This document shows positions 43,493 through 51,668 of a stretch of DNA of 64,000 nt, piece by piece. A program made the translations under genes and the position numbers. Positions within the stretch are counted from its first letter, which is position 1, and each line of letters opens with the position of its first letter. The notes under the pieces were generated by a model. The model was not told the origin of the DNA. It saw nothing but the letters and a program-made list of their open reading frames with translations, and made no database searches. This DNA comes from Saprospiraceae bacterium (GTDB lineage: Bacteria > Bacteroidota > Bacteroidia > Chitinophagales > Saprospiraceae): NCBI GenBank assembly GCA_027488855.1, contig JAIYAV010000021.1, forward strand, positions 1-64,000, written 5' to 3'.

Positions 43493-44203
43493 TCAGTAGC
43501 TTTTGGATAAGGAAATGAGGTATTGAAAATACACCATGTCGAGTTGATCTTTGGGTGCCCCCAATAAGTCAAAGGACTGCGATTTCCATTGGTAACGCGT
43601 AAATCCTCGACGATAGCCGAGGCGAAAACAGTTGCCCACCGAAACGGGTTTCTTCTCCCGATTGCTCAAAGAAACGGTTACATCAAAAGCTCCTCCTTTG
43701 TTCGAAATAACAGGTGTGCTCAGAAACGAGGTCGTGAACAAGTCCTGGAATCCTACTTGCCGATTGGGCTCATCCTGAATCAAAACAAAGCTGTACTCAT
43801 ACAGAGAGGCACCTGCGCCAACATTTAAGCGGAAATTTCGGCTTTTGAACACCGAACGCTCGGCGAATAAAGATAGAGTGACCATTTTGGGGTTAAAAGC
43901 ATCTCCTAACGACACAGGCAGTGTCACATTGGTGCTGAATGCCCAATCCTGGAATCGTACTCCCGCTTCAAATGGAATGCTCCCAGTGTAGCGCGATTCG
44001 CTGGCAAAATCTTTGGTTTTTAATACCTGTTGCATGTTACTCAGCCAAATTGAATTTAAATTGAGACTATAAAGGAAGGCTGTAGTACGCAGATAAACAC
44101 TTTTTTTAAAAACTGGAATGGGTTGGCTCGTGGTATCCGTTTGAGCAAAAGACGGGGCTAGTACGATAAGCAAAGCCCCAATCAGTAAACAAGTTTGTTT
44201 CAT
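43493..44203 (-). CDS. Secreted beta-barrel-like protein, first gene of the sensor operon
   Basis: 236 residues with a signal peptide ending PSFAQ (about 21). The mature part is made of alternating amphipathic strands with many aromatic residues (FAERSVFKSRNFRLNVGAGASLYEYSFVL, FRLGYRRGFTRYQW) and ends in an aromatic residue (SKSY), as in small outer-membrane barrels. No named family recognised. It heads the operon with a DUF2846-like protein, a histidine kinase and a LytTR regulator. A -7 promoter box sits 26 bp upstream. Confidence 0.75.
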   Translation of the reverse strand: MKQTCLLIGALLIVLAPSFAQTDTTSQPIPVFKKSVYLRTTAFLYSLNLNSIWLSNMQQVLKTKDFASESRYTGSIPFEAGVRFQDWAFSTNVTLPVSLGDAFNPKMVTLSLFAERSVFKSRNFRLNVGAGASLYEYSFVLIQDEPNRQVGFQDLFTTSFLSTPVISNKGGAFDVTVSLSNREKKPVSVGNCFRLGYRRGFTRYQWKSQSFDLLGAPKDQLDMVYFQYLISLSKSY

Positions 44204-44228
44204 GTCTTTATTTTTTTTGATGATGATT

Positions 44229-44236
44229 CAAAAGTA
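44229..44236 (-). promoter_or_regulatory. Promoter -7 box for the sensor operon
   Basis: TACTTTTG on the minus strand matches TAnnTTTG; a TTTG lies 16 bp upstream (44253-44256). The same 16-bp spacing was seen for the promoter at 14232. Confidence 0.6.
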
Positions 44237-44340
44237 AAAGCTCCTGGTCTACCAAAAAAGTAAGTGTGCTTTGCGAGGGATTCCGTGTGGGGAAATAGTC
44301 GATTGCTGTGTTTAGCGATCGGGTGAAAGGAAAGATAAGA

Positions 44341-44371
44341 TTTGCCCAAAGCCTAAATCTTCGTAAATTTG
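44341..44371 (+). promoter_or_regulatory. Full Bacteroidota promoter for the acyltransferase gene
   Basis: TTTG (44341-44344), 19 bp, TAAATTTG (44364-44371): exact match to the TTTG-N19-TAnnTTTG consensus. The predicted start of transcription is close to 44378, 38 bp before the ATG at 44416, which excludes an in-frame start at 44308. Confidence 0.75.
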
Positions 44372-44415
44372 CCGGGCTTAAAATTTTAAACCTATTCCCC
44401 ATCAAAAGAAATCCA

Positions 44416-45552
44416 ATGTCAGAAACACCCTACCGCCTCGAACCCTTTCGCGACGATGAAATAGAAGCCGCTATTGCTGAGCTGTTTAGTTATCCGGCCT
44501 TTACCGAAGGTATGAAGCTGTTTTTGCCGGAACCGTTGTTACAGCAGGTCATGCACATGAAAGACCAGGTGCACACCGCCGCTGATTTTCAAACCAAAAT
44601 TGTAGCGCCTTTTCTCAAGGTGATTGAAAAGATCAGCATCGCGGCCCTCAGCGCTAGTGGGTTTGAACACTTGAATCCCAATGAGCGCTACCTCTTCATT
44701 TCTAACCACCGCGACATTGTGCTGGATTCCGCTTTTTTGAACATTGTGTTGCATGAGAATGGCTTTGACACCAGTCAGATTGCCATTGGCGACAATTTGA
44801 TGATGCACCGGATTTCGGAGTTGTTGTTTCGGATCAACAAAAGTTTTGTGGTCCGCAGAACCGGAACCGCCCGGGAATTGTACAGTTCTTCCCTACAAAT
44901 GTCTACGTACATCCACAAACTCATCACTGAAAAGATCGATTCGGTTTGGATTGCCCAGCGGGAAGGCCGCGCCAAGGATGGCAACGACCGCACCCAGGTT
45001 GGTCTGCTGACCATGTTGAGTTTGAGTGGAAAAAAAGACCTCAAGCAGCATTTTCAAAACCTCAACATCATCCCCGTCGCCATCTCTTACGAATATGACC
45101 CCTGTGGCTTACTCAAAACCCAGGAATACCTGAACAGACTGGCCGATCCTGAATTCAAAAAATCTTTCAAACAGGATGTGGAATACATGCTGTTGGGTAT
45201 CAAGGGGCAAAAAGGTCGGGTGCACTTCCATTTTGGGGAGTTGCTCAATGATCAACTGGAAGCTTTAGGCGAAGCAGACAACAGCAAAAAGCAGTTGGAA
45301 ATGCTGGCGGAAATGATCGATCAGTCGATTCACCAAAATTATCACTTGTGGCCAATCAATTACATCGCGCACGATTTGTTGACCAATTCAATCACTTATC
45401 AAGCACACTATAGCGTTGAAGAAATGGAATGGCACATCCGATTTTTTGAAGAACAAGAATGGAAACTGCAAAATGATACACCAGGTGTTGGGCGGAAGTA
45501 TTTATTAGAAATGTACGCCAATCCACTGATCAATGCAAATAGCTATCAGTAG
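44416..45552 (+). CDS. Glycerol acyltransferase family protein (PlsC-like)
   Basis: 378 residues. An N-terminal helical part (about 1-85) is followed by an acyltransferase domain with the H(x)4D motif NHRDIVLDSAF and the substrate-binding IAQREGRAKDGNDRTQVG, corresponding to the FPEGTRS-type block. The C-terminal part contains HFHFGEL-like sequence (VHFHFGELLND). It probably acylates a phospholipid or other lipid at the inner face of the membrane. The exact acceptor is unknown. The start is fixed by the promoter just upstream. Confidence 0.87.
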   Translation: MSETPYRLEPFRDDEIEAAIAELFSYPAFTEGMKLFLPEPLLQQVMHMKDQVHTAADFQTKIVAPFLKVIEKISIAALSASGFEHLNPNERYLFISNHRDIVLDSAFLNIVLHENGFDTSQIAIGDNLMMHRISELLFRINKSFVVRRTGTARELYSSSLQMSTYIHKLITEKIDSVWIAQREGRAKDGNDRTQVGLLTMLSLSGKKDLKQHFQNLNIIPVAISYEYDPCGLLKTQEYLNRLADPEFKKSFKQDVEYMLLGIKGQKGRVHFHFGELLNDQLEALGEADNSKKQLEMLAEMIDQSIHQNYHLWPINYIAHDLLTNSITYQAHYSVEEMEWHIRFFEEQEWKLQNDTPGVGRKYLLEMYANPLINANSYQ

Positions 45553-45577
45553 GAGTGGTTAAACCCAGATCAAGAGC

Positions 45578-46264
45578 CTACAAACTTATCTCCTGATCAT
45601 CAAAAATCCTCCCATTCAAACAGCGAATAATCCGCGCCGGGAAATTCTCCAGGATACGGTAGTCGTGCGTTGCAAAAAGCACCGCCGCGTTATTCTGTTT
45701 CGACAAGTTGCGCATGAGGAGCAGGATTTCATCCGAAGTTTCGGGATCGAGGTTTCCGGTAGGTTCATCGGCGAGGATGATGGCAGGCGTGTTGAGCAAG
45801 GCTCGGGCAATCACTACGCGCTGTTGTTCTCCACCCGAAAGTTGATGCGGCATTTTGAGTTGTTGGCCAGCCAGGCCGACTTGTTGCAAAACCAACTCGA
45901 TCCGTGCCTGGATTTCGGCACGTTTGACCCAGCCCGTTGCTTTGAGGGTAAACTGCAGGTTGTCGAATACACTGCGGTCATTGAGCAGGTTGAAATCCTG
46001 AAACACAATGCCCAATTTGCGGCGCAAGAGCGGAATGCTATTCCGATCCAATTTGGCCAAGTCATGTCCGGCCACCTCACCACGTCCATGCGTAAGTGGC
46101 AATGCGCCGTACAAGGTTTTGAGCAGACTGGATTTTCCACTCCCCGTTTTGCCAATCAAATAGGTGAACTCACCCGCGTTGATGCGCAGATTCACCCCAT
46201 TGAGCACTTCCTGGGTGCCTTGTTTGATGTTGACGTCCTGTAGCCTGACAATGTTGTTGCTCAT
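45578..46264 (-). CDS. ftsE: Cell-division ABC transporter ATP-binding protein FtsE
   Basis: 228 residues forming one ABC ATPase: Walker [19 protein letters not shown] (about 34-51), Q-loop [10 protein letters not shown], signature [15 protein letters not shown], Walker [12 protein letters not shown] and switch His in FATHDYR. The [12 protein letters not shown] motif and [17 protein letters not shown] are typical of FtsE. It would work with FtsX in activating septal peptidoglycan hydrolases. FtsX is not adjacent, as is common in Bacteroidota. LolD-type lipoprotein export is the main alternative. Confidence 0.88.
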   Translation of the reverse strand: MSNNIVRLQDVNIKQGTQEVLNGVNLRINAGEFTYLIGKTGSGKSSLLKTLYGALPLTHGRGEVAGHDLAKLDRNSIPLLRRKLGIVFQDFNLLNDRSVFDNLQFTLKATGWVKRAEIQARIELVLQQVGLAGQQLKMPHQLSGGEQQRVVIARALLNTPAIILADEPTGNLDPETSDEILLLMRNLSKQNNAAVLFATHDYRILENFPARIIRCLNGRIFDDQEISL

Positions 46265-46376
46265 AATGGGCAAATCTACAATTTAGAATCGTTCAATTTT
46301 ACAAAAAGCCGACAAAGATCAAGACCTAATCCCAGATTTTGCTGTTTTAAAAGTGAAAAAGCAAGGGAAAGCGAAT

Positions 46377-46384
46377 TACCTTTG
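46377..46384 (+). promoter_or_regulatory. Promoter -7 box for ccmE-ccmF
   Basis: TACCTTTG matches TAnnTTTG and lies 108 bp before ccmE. No -33 TTTG at normal spacing. The leader contains no visible regulatory fold. Confidence 0.5.
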
Positions 46385-46491
46385 CCAAATTCTGAGGCAG
46401 CTATGCAACACTGGAAGCAATTGCTGCGTCAAAACGAATGATGCTGACACAGTATCTCTAAGAACAACAGTATTTTTTAACAAGATACATT

Positions 46492-46890
46492 ATGAAGCGG
46501 ATCTATCTCATCGCTGGTATTATGGTGGCCATTGCCATCCTGCTGTTTGTCAATTCAGGCAAAGACATGACCACTTACGGTTCTTTTGCCGATGCCAACA
46601 GCAGCACGAAAAAAATCAAAATTGTAGGGAAGTTGGCCAAAAACAAACCGATGGTTTATGACCCAGCTAAAGACCCCAACCATTTCAGCTTTTTCATCAA
46701 AGACAACAATGGTGAAGAGCAAAAAGTGGTGCTGCTGAAAGCCAAACCTCAAGACTTCGAAATGTCGGAGCAAATTGTAGTGACTGGCCGCATGAAAGAA
46801 GGGGTCTTTGTCGCCACCGATTTATTGATGAAATGTCCTTCCAAATACAAGGACGAAGAAATTGCCATTAAGACCAAACAGAACGGGTAA
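46492..46890 (+). CDS. ccmE: Cytochrome c maturation heme chaperone CcmE (CxxxY type)
   Basis: 132 residues: one N-terminal membrane anchor (about 4-21), then an OB-fold domain (about 40-112) with KIVGKLAKNKPMVYDP and FSFFIKDNNGEEQKVVL. In most CcmE proteins heme is held covalently by His in HxxxY; here the site reads CPSKY (Cys115, Tyr119), the CxxxY variant known from some bacteria and archaea. It carries heme in the periplasm to CcmF. The gene is 5 bp from the ccmF-like gene, so they are one operon; ccmA-D and H are outside the window. Confidence 0.9.
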   Translation: MKRIYLIAGIMVAIAILLFVNSGKDMTTYGSFADANSSTKKIKIVGKLAKNKPMVYDPAKDPNHFSFFIKDNNGEEQKVVLLKAKPQDFEMSEQIVVTGRMKEGVFVATDLLMKCPSKYKDEEIAIKTKQNG

Positions 46891-46895
46891 ACAAG

Positions 46896-49769
46896 ATGGA
46901 AAAAATCCAATACATTGGCGAAACCCTTCTGCCCGGCCAGATTGGGCAAATGGGAGTTTTGCTGGCATTTGTAGGCGCTTTGTTGTCGATGGTAGCTTAT
47001 TGGTTTGCCACCCAACGGAGGGAAAGTACTGATTATGAAAGCTGGCGCAACATTGGTCGTTATGCCTTTTTAACCCACGGGTTGGGCGTTTTTGCCGTGA
47101 TCGGGTCCTTATTGTATGCCATGATCAATCAATTGTACGAATACCAGTACGTCCAGGCCCACGTTTCGGAAGAATTGCCGATGAAGTTCATCTTTTCGGC
47201 TTTGTGGGAAGGGCAGGAAGGCAGCTTTTTGCTCTGGATGTTTTGGCATGTGTTGCTCGGCTTTGTACTTTTATTCAAAGGCAAATCCTGGGAAACGTCT
47301 ACACTTACCGTCATTGCAGCCATTCAGGCGGTGTTGGCCACGATGATTCTGGGCATTTACATCGGCTTTGGGGACGAACCCTCCAAGTTTGGTAGCAATC
47401 CCATGTTGCTCTTGCGCCAAACGATCGATGCCCCCATTTTTGCACAGGCTGACTATTTGAAGCTAATCAAAGGCAATGGCTTGAATCCAGCATTGCAAAA
47501 CTACTGGATGACCATTCACCCACCTACCTTGTTTCTTGGTTTTGCGTCAACTGCGGTTCCTTTCGCTTTTGCAATTGCGGGTTTGTGGACAAAACGGCAT
47601 ACGGAATGGTTAAAACCTGCGCTGCCTTGGGCCTTGTTTTGTGGTTCTATCCTCGGTATCGGTATCCTGATGGGTTCGGCCTGGGCTTACGAAGCGCTCA
47701 ACTTTGGTGGTTTTTGGGCTTGGGATCCGGTGGAAAACACATCATTGGTACCCTGGTTGCTCATCGTTGCTGGAGTACACACCAACTTGATTTCGAAAGC
47801 CACCGGACATTCGGTGCGCAGTTCTTATATTTTTTACCTGCTGGGCTTTTTGCTGGTGGTATATTCCACCTTCCTGACCCGCAGTGGGGTTTTGGGTGAA
47901 ACTTCTGTTCATGCCTTTACCGAAATGGGCCTCGAAAGCCAATTGATCCTGTTTATTTCTGTCTTCACTTTGGCAGGTTTGGGGCTGATGATTTGGCGTT
48001 GGCGGGGAATTCCTCACCCAAAATCGGAAGAGCACACCACTTCCAAGGAGTTCTGGATGTTCATCGGCACCTTGATTTTGTTGTTTTCGGCAGTGCTGAT
48101 TACGGGCTCGACTTCTTTGCCTGTCTACAACAAAATCATGCAGGTTTTTAACCCAGCTTTTGAAGGTAAGGTCATCACTGAGCCCGTTGCACACTTCAAC
48201 AAGTACCAGCTCTGGATTGCGGTGTTCATCGGTTATTTCTCCGGCTTTGCTCAGTTCCTGCGCTTTCGGGAAAACAACTGGAGCAAAAATGCCTTGCGTT
48301 TTGCCATCCATTTGGGGGGTGGACTGGGAATTGCAGGCCTATTGACCTACTTGAGCTCCCTCTTGATCGAATTGCACACCTGGCAGTATACCTTGCTGAC
48401 CTTCAGTGCGTATTTCACCATCGTCAGCAACCTTGATTATTTGATCACCCACCTGCGGGGCAAGCTCAAAATAGCCGGATCCGCCTTTTCTCACATTGGC
48501 TTCGGTTTGATGATCATAGGCATCATGGCCTCGGGGGTAAACCGCAAGATCATCTCTTCCAACGCCTTTTTGATGGATGGTTTGATTGCGGGTGGCGATG
48601 AAGAAATGAGCAAAAAGAACATCACCCTGTTCCGCAACGTGCCCACCATGATGCAGGACTACCTGGTGACCTATAAAAAGGATACGCTGGATCATTTTAC
48701 CCGAACTTACACGGTGAACTACCAGCGCAAAAACAAAAAAGGGAAACTGGTGGAAGATTTCAACCTCTACCCCACCATCCTCTACGATAAATCCTTTACC
48801 AAAATTGCCACCTCCAACCCGGATACGCGGCATTATGTGCTCAAGGATGTATTTACCCACATCAGTGCCTTGCCGGAAGTGGAGCAGAATTTTGAGCTCA
48901 AAAAACAGCGCGAAGAGGAACTGAAATACAAAGCGCTGAACTTAGAACAAGGCCGGACTCAACTCCTGCACGATACCCTGGATGTGGAAAATCAGGACAC
49001 GGTATTTCGCCGTACTTTCCAGATTAGTCTGGAGTCGATCAGCCGCAATCCGGTACACCATGAATACAAACCCGAACCAGGCGACCTCGCCTTTAGTACC
49101 AAACTCAAAGTGCGCCGCAGCGACGACGACAGTGTGTATTACGCCAATCCAGTCATCCTACTGCGCGGGCAACTGATCTACACTTACCCCGATCAAATCG
49201 ATGACCTGAGTGCCAAGTTCAAAATTGGCCAGGACGCCATTGAAAAGGTATTTGCACTGGACAACCAGCTCAAATATGAAAACATCAATTTGCGCCAAGG
49301 TGACCTAGGGAAGTGGCAAGACTTAAAAATCAAGTTTACCGGTTTCAATAAGGCCCCCGAACATCCAGATTACAGCCGCAAAGAAGGTGACCTGGCCGTG
49401 GGTGCCAAACTGGACATCACTGCGCCAAATGGTAAAACCTACCATGCCGAACCGATCTTCCTGATTCGGGATCAACAGCCATTGAACGTCAAGGTAGAAG
49501 TGTCTGAATTGGGCTTGCACGTGCGCTTCCCCTTGCTTGATCCGGGCAAAGAAACGATTCAATTGATGTTGGCCAAAAGCAGCACGCCAAGCAGCATTCC
49601 AGTTGAGGTGGCTACCGATTCGTTGCCTTCAAACTACATTGTGCTGGAAGCGATGGAGTTCCCGGGGATCAATGTATTCTGGTTTGGTACCTTGTTGATG
49701 ATGTTTGGCTTGGGCTTCAGCATCTGGAACCGGATGAGCACTCGGCGCAGCGGAGAATCTTTAGTTTAA
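46896..49769 (+). CDS. ccmF: Cytochrome c heme lyase component CcmF/CcsA-like
   Basis: 957 residues. The N-terminal two thirds have about 15 membrane segments with the heme-handling WxWD motif GGFWAWDPVENTSLVPWLL (about 268-286) and conserved His residues in loops (TIHPPTLFLGFA). A large periplasmic domain (about 545-920) and a final membrane segment (about 927-945) follow. This family ligates heme to apocytochrome c at CxxCH, taking it from CcmE. The protein is longer than typical CcmF (about 650), mainly because of the periplasmic domain, as usual in Bacteroidota. Genomes also name it ccsA. Confidence 0.9.
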   Translation: MEKIQYIGETLLPGQIGQMGVLLAFVGALLSMVAYWFATQRRESTDYESWRNIGRYAFLTHGLGVFAVIGSLLYAMINQLYEYQYVQAHVSEELPMKFIFSALWEGQEGSFLLWMFWHVLLGFVLLFKGKSWETSTLTVIAAIQAVLATMILGIYIGFGDEPSKFGSNPMLLLRQTIDAPIFAQADYLKLIKGNGLNPALQNYWMTIHPPTLFLGFASTAVPFAFAIAGLWTKRHTEWLKPALPWALFCGSILGIGILMGSAWAYEALNFGGFWAWDPVENTSLVPWLLIVAGVHTNLISKATGHSVRSSYIFYLLGFLLVVYSTFLTRSGVLGETSVHAFTEMGLESQLILFISVFTLAGLGLMIWRWRGIPHPKSEEHTTSKEFWMFIGTLILLFSAVLITGSTSLPVYNKIMQVFNPAFEGKVITEPVAHFNKYQLWIAVFIGYFSGFAQFLRFRENNWSKNALRFAIHLGGGLGIAGLLTYLSSLLIELHTWQYTLLTFSAYFTIVSNLDYLITHLRGKLKIAGSAFSHIGFGLMIIGIMASGVNRKIISSNAFLMDGLIAGGDEEMSKKNITLFRNVPTMMQDYLVTYKKDTLDHFTRTYTVNYQRKNKKGKLVEDFNLYPTILYDKSFTKIATSNPDTRHYVLKDVFTHISALPEVEQNFELKKQREEELKYKALNLEQGRTQLLHDTLDVENQDTVFRRTFQISLESISRNPVHHEYKPEPGDLAFSTKLKVRRSDDDSVYYANPVILLRGQLIYTYPDQIDDLSAKFKIGQDAIEKVFALDNQLKYENINLRQGDLGKWQDLKIKFTGFNKAPEHPDYSRKEGDLAVGAKLDITAPNGKTYHAEPIFLIRDQQPLNVKVEVSELGLHVRFPLLDPGKETIQLMLAKSSTPSSIPVEVATDSLPSNYIVLEAMEFPGINVFWFGTLLMMFGLGFSIWNRMSTRRSGESLV

Positions 49770-49797
49770 CTTACATAAACTTTTAGGCGCATCATTT

Positions 49798-49904
49798 CTA
49801 AGGTGCCCTAAGGTGTCTAAGGTGGTTCAATAAAAATGTCGCTTTGGTTTTCAGCACCTAGCTAGTTTTTATTGAACCACCTTAGACACCTTAGGGCACC
49901 TTAG
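49798..49904. terminator. 39-bp perfect inverted repeat
   Basis: Arms 49798-49836 and 49866-49904 are perfect complements (units of CTAAGGTGCCCTAAGGTGTC type) around a 29-nt loop. AT-rich inner arm ends give a T run. It sits between ccmF and the DUF2520 gene and probably ends the ccm transcript; its length and internal repetition (AAGGTG repeated four times) suggest a repeat element. Confidence 0.75.
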
Positions 49905-49965
49905 ATTGTATATGCTTGACAGGATTGCTTGAGCATAAGCAGCAAAGCTGCACTAACTCCAACTT

Positions 49966-50736
49966 GTGATTCAAACCATCAGCATCGTAGGCGCAGGCAA
50001 AGTCGCCACGCACCTCAGTAAAAGACTCCAGGCATGTGGCCTGCACATCCGTCAAATCTACAGCCGACAATTGGAAGACGCCCATGAGCTGGCGAAAGCC
50101 GTCAATGCCCAAGGCATCAATCGTTGGGCAGATTTACAATTTTCGGGGCTGGATTTGCTCATCATTGCGGTCAAAGACCAGGCCATTCCCGAAGTTGCAC
50201 AGCATTTAAGTGCCCTTCCCTCCCACGCTACGCTCATTGTGCACACCTCTGGCAGCAGCCCACTGAGTTGGTTGAATACCCTGCCACGTCGTGGAATATT
50301 TTATCCTTTACAAAGTTTTTCACCCGGTCGGGAACCGGATTTTAATCAAATTCCCATCTGTGTGGAGGCTACCAATCCAGCGGATCAAAAGCTTTTGCTC
50401 GAATTGGGCCAGCGCATCAGCCAAAAAGTACAGATTACCAGCGAAGCTGATCGGCGTAGCCTTCACCTTGCCGCCATTTTTGTCAACAACTTCGTCAATC
50501 ATTTGTACCAAATTGCGGCGGAGATTTTGGCCGAACGCCAATTGCCTTTTGATTTGTTGTTGCCCCTGATTCAAGAAACGGCGGCCAAAATCCAAGGCCA
50601 TGACCCAGTCGAAATGCAAACGGGTCCCGCTTTACGCGGAGACCGGGCTACGATTGAGCGACACCTGGATATGTTGGAAGAACATCCAGAGTGGCGGGAA
50701 TTGTATGGGGTATTTACGGCATTGATTAGGGCGTAA
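49966..50736 (+). CDS. DUF2520/Rossmann-like dehydrogenase-fold protein
   Basis: 256 residues. An N-terminal NADP-binding fold TISIVGAGKVATHLSKRL (about 4-21) is followed by a C-terminal helical DUF2520 domain (about 125-252), recognisable by GIFYPLQSFSPGRE, AAIFVNNFVNHLY and DPVEMQTGPALRGD. The family resembles 6-phosphogluconate/ketol-acid dehydrogenases, but the substrate is unknown. The start is a GTG at 49966 in the context of no strong ribosome site; a TTG at 49963 is not in frame. Cytoplasmic. Confidence 0.87.
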   Translation: MIQTISIVGAGKVATHLSKRLQACGLHIRQIYSRQLEDAHELAKAVNAQGINRWADLQFSGLDLLIIAVKDQAIPEVAQHLSALPSHATLIVHTSGSSPLSWLNTLPRRGIFYPLQSFSPGREPDFNQIPICVEATNPADQKLLLELGQRISQKVQITSEADRRSLHLAAIFVNNFVNHLYQIAAEILAERQLPFDLLLPLIQETAAKIQGHDPVEMQTGPALRGDRATIERHLDMLEEHPEWRELYGVFTALIRA

Positions 50737-50752
50737 ACTTTTCAAGAATTTG

Positions 50753-50760
50753 TAGCTTTG
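50753..50760 (+). promoter_or_regulatory. Promoter -7 box for the DUF2306 gene
   Basis: TAGCTTTG matches TAnnTTTG, 37 bp before the ATG at 50798. Confidence 0.5.
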
Positions 50761-50797
50761 TTCTTGCTATTTTTTATCGATTAATTTCCCTATCATC

Positions 50798-51628
50798 ATG
50801 TTAGCAGAAAAACAGCAAAGTGCAAATGGCCTTAGCGCAATCCTACTCAATTGGATGGGGACCGCGTTAGTCACCATTGTTTGGATCAGTAGTGGCTTAT
50901 TTGGTTTGTATATCCTGGCTTTTTATGCCGCCGCTGCTTACCAAGGCAAGATGAACCGCTGGAACGAAGTTTTGCCTGAGTTGTATGGTCCCAGCAGCGG
51001 CACGGCAAATGCCGGGATCGGTTTGCACTTTGCAGCCGGAGGAATTATCCTGATTCTGGGCAGTATCCAATTGATTGATGCCATACGCAACCGTTATCCG
51101 GCCTTTCATCGTTGGGTTGGGCGAGTGTACATTCTTGCATCTGTCTTTGCAGGGCTTGGCGGTTTGAGTTTTATCTTGATCAAAGGTACCATTGGTGGCA
51201 CGATGATGGATATAGGTTTTGGGCTATACGGCATTTTGATGCTACTTTGTGCCACCGAAACTTATCGCCATGCCAGAGCTCGACGTATAGAGTTGCATCG
51301 GGCCTGGGCCTTGCGCCTTTATGCCTTGGCCATTGGTTCCTGGTTGTACCGCATGGATTATGGCTTTTGGATTTTGTTGACCGATGGTTGGGGGCATCAA
51401 GATCACTTTAGCGGGCCTTTTGATAAGGTCATGGCTTTTTTCTTTTACCTACCCAATTTGTTGGTAGCCGAAATTTTTATTCAAAAAATCAAATCCAAAA
51501 CATCGCTGGCTTTTAATCTTGTGGCGGCACTTCTGTTGCTGGCGGTCAATGGTTTTTTACTGCTGGGAACTTATTTTTTTACGAAACATTATTGGGGCCC
51601 GGCGATTTTGAACTGGATTACAGGCTGA
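50798..51628 (+). CDS. DUF2306 family membrane protein
   Basis: 276 residues with about seven membrane segments. FHRWVGRVYILAS (about 104-116) and ELHRAWALRLYALAIGSWLYRM (about 166-187) are the conserved His-containing motifs of DUF2306, arranged like heme- or quinone-linked cytochrome b561-type ligands. Function is unknown. It is a single gene with its own promoter box, convergent with the GH13 gene and separated from it by a 16-bp-stem terminator. Confidence 0.85.
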   Translation: MLAEKQQSANGLSAILLNWMGTALVTIVWISSGLFGLYILAFYAAAAYQGKMNRWNEVLPELYGPSSGTANAGIGLHFAAGGIILILGSIQLIDAIRNRYPAFHRWVGRVYILASVFAGLGGLSFILIKGTIGGTMMDIGFGLYGILMLLCATETYRHARARRIELHRAWALRLYALAIGSWLYRMDYGFWILLTDGWGHQDHFSGPFDKVMAFFFYLPNLLVAEIFIQKIKSKTSLAFNLVAALLLLAVNGFLLLGTYFFTKHYWGPAILNWITG

Positions 51629-51662
51629 GTGTAGAGACGCACAGCCGTGCGTCTCTACACTC
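51627..51662. terminator. Bidirectional terminator hairpin
   Basis: GAGTGTAGAGACGCAC (51627-51642) and its perfect complement (51647-51662) surround the tetraloop AGCC. It lies between convergent genes and includes the last bases of the DUF2306 stop codon. T-rich sequence on both sides is weak. Confidence 0.8.
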
Positions 51663-51668
51663 AAATAA

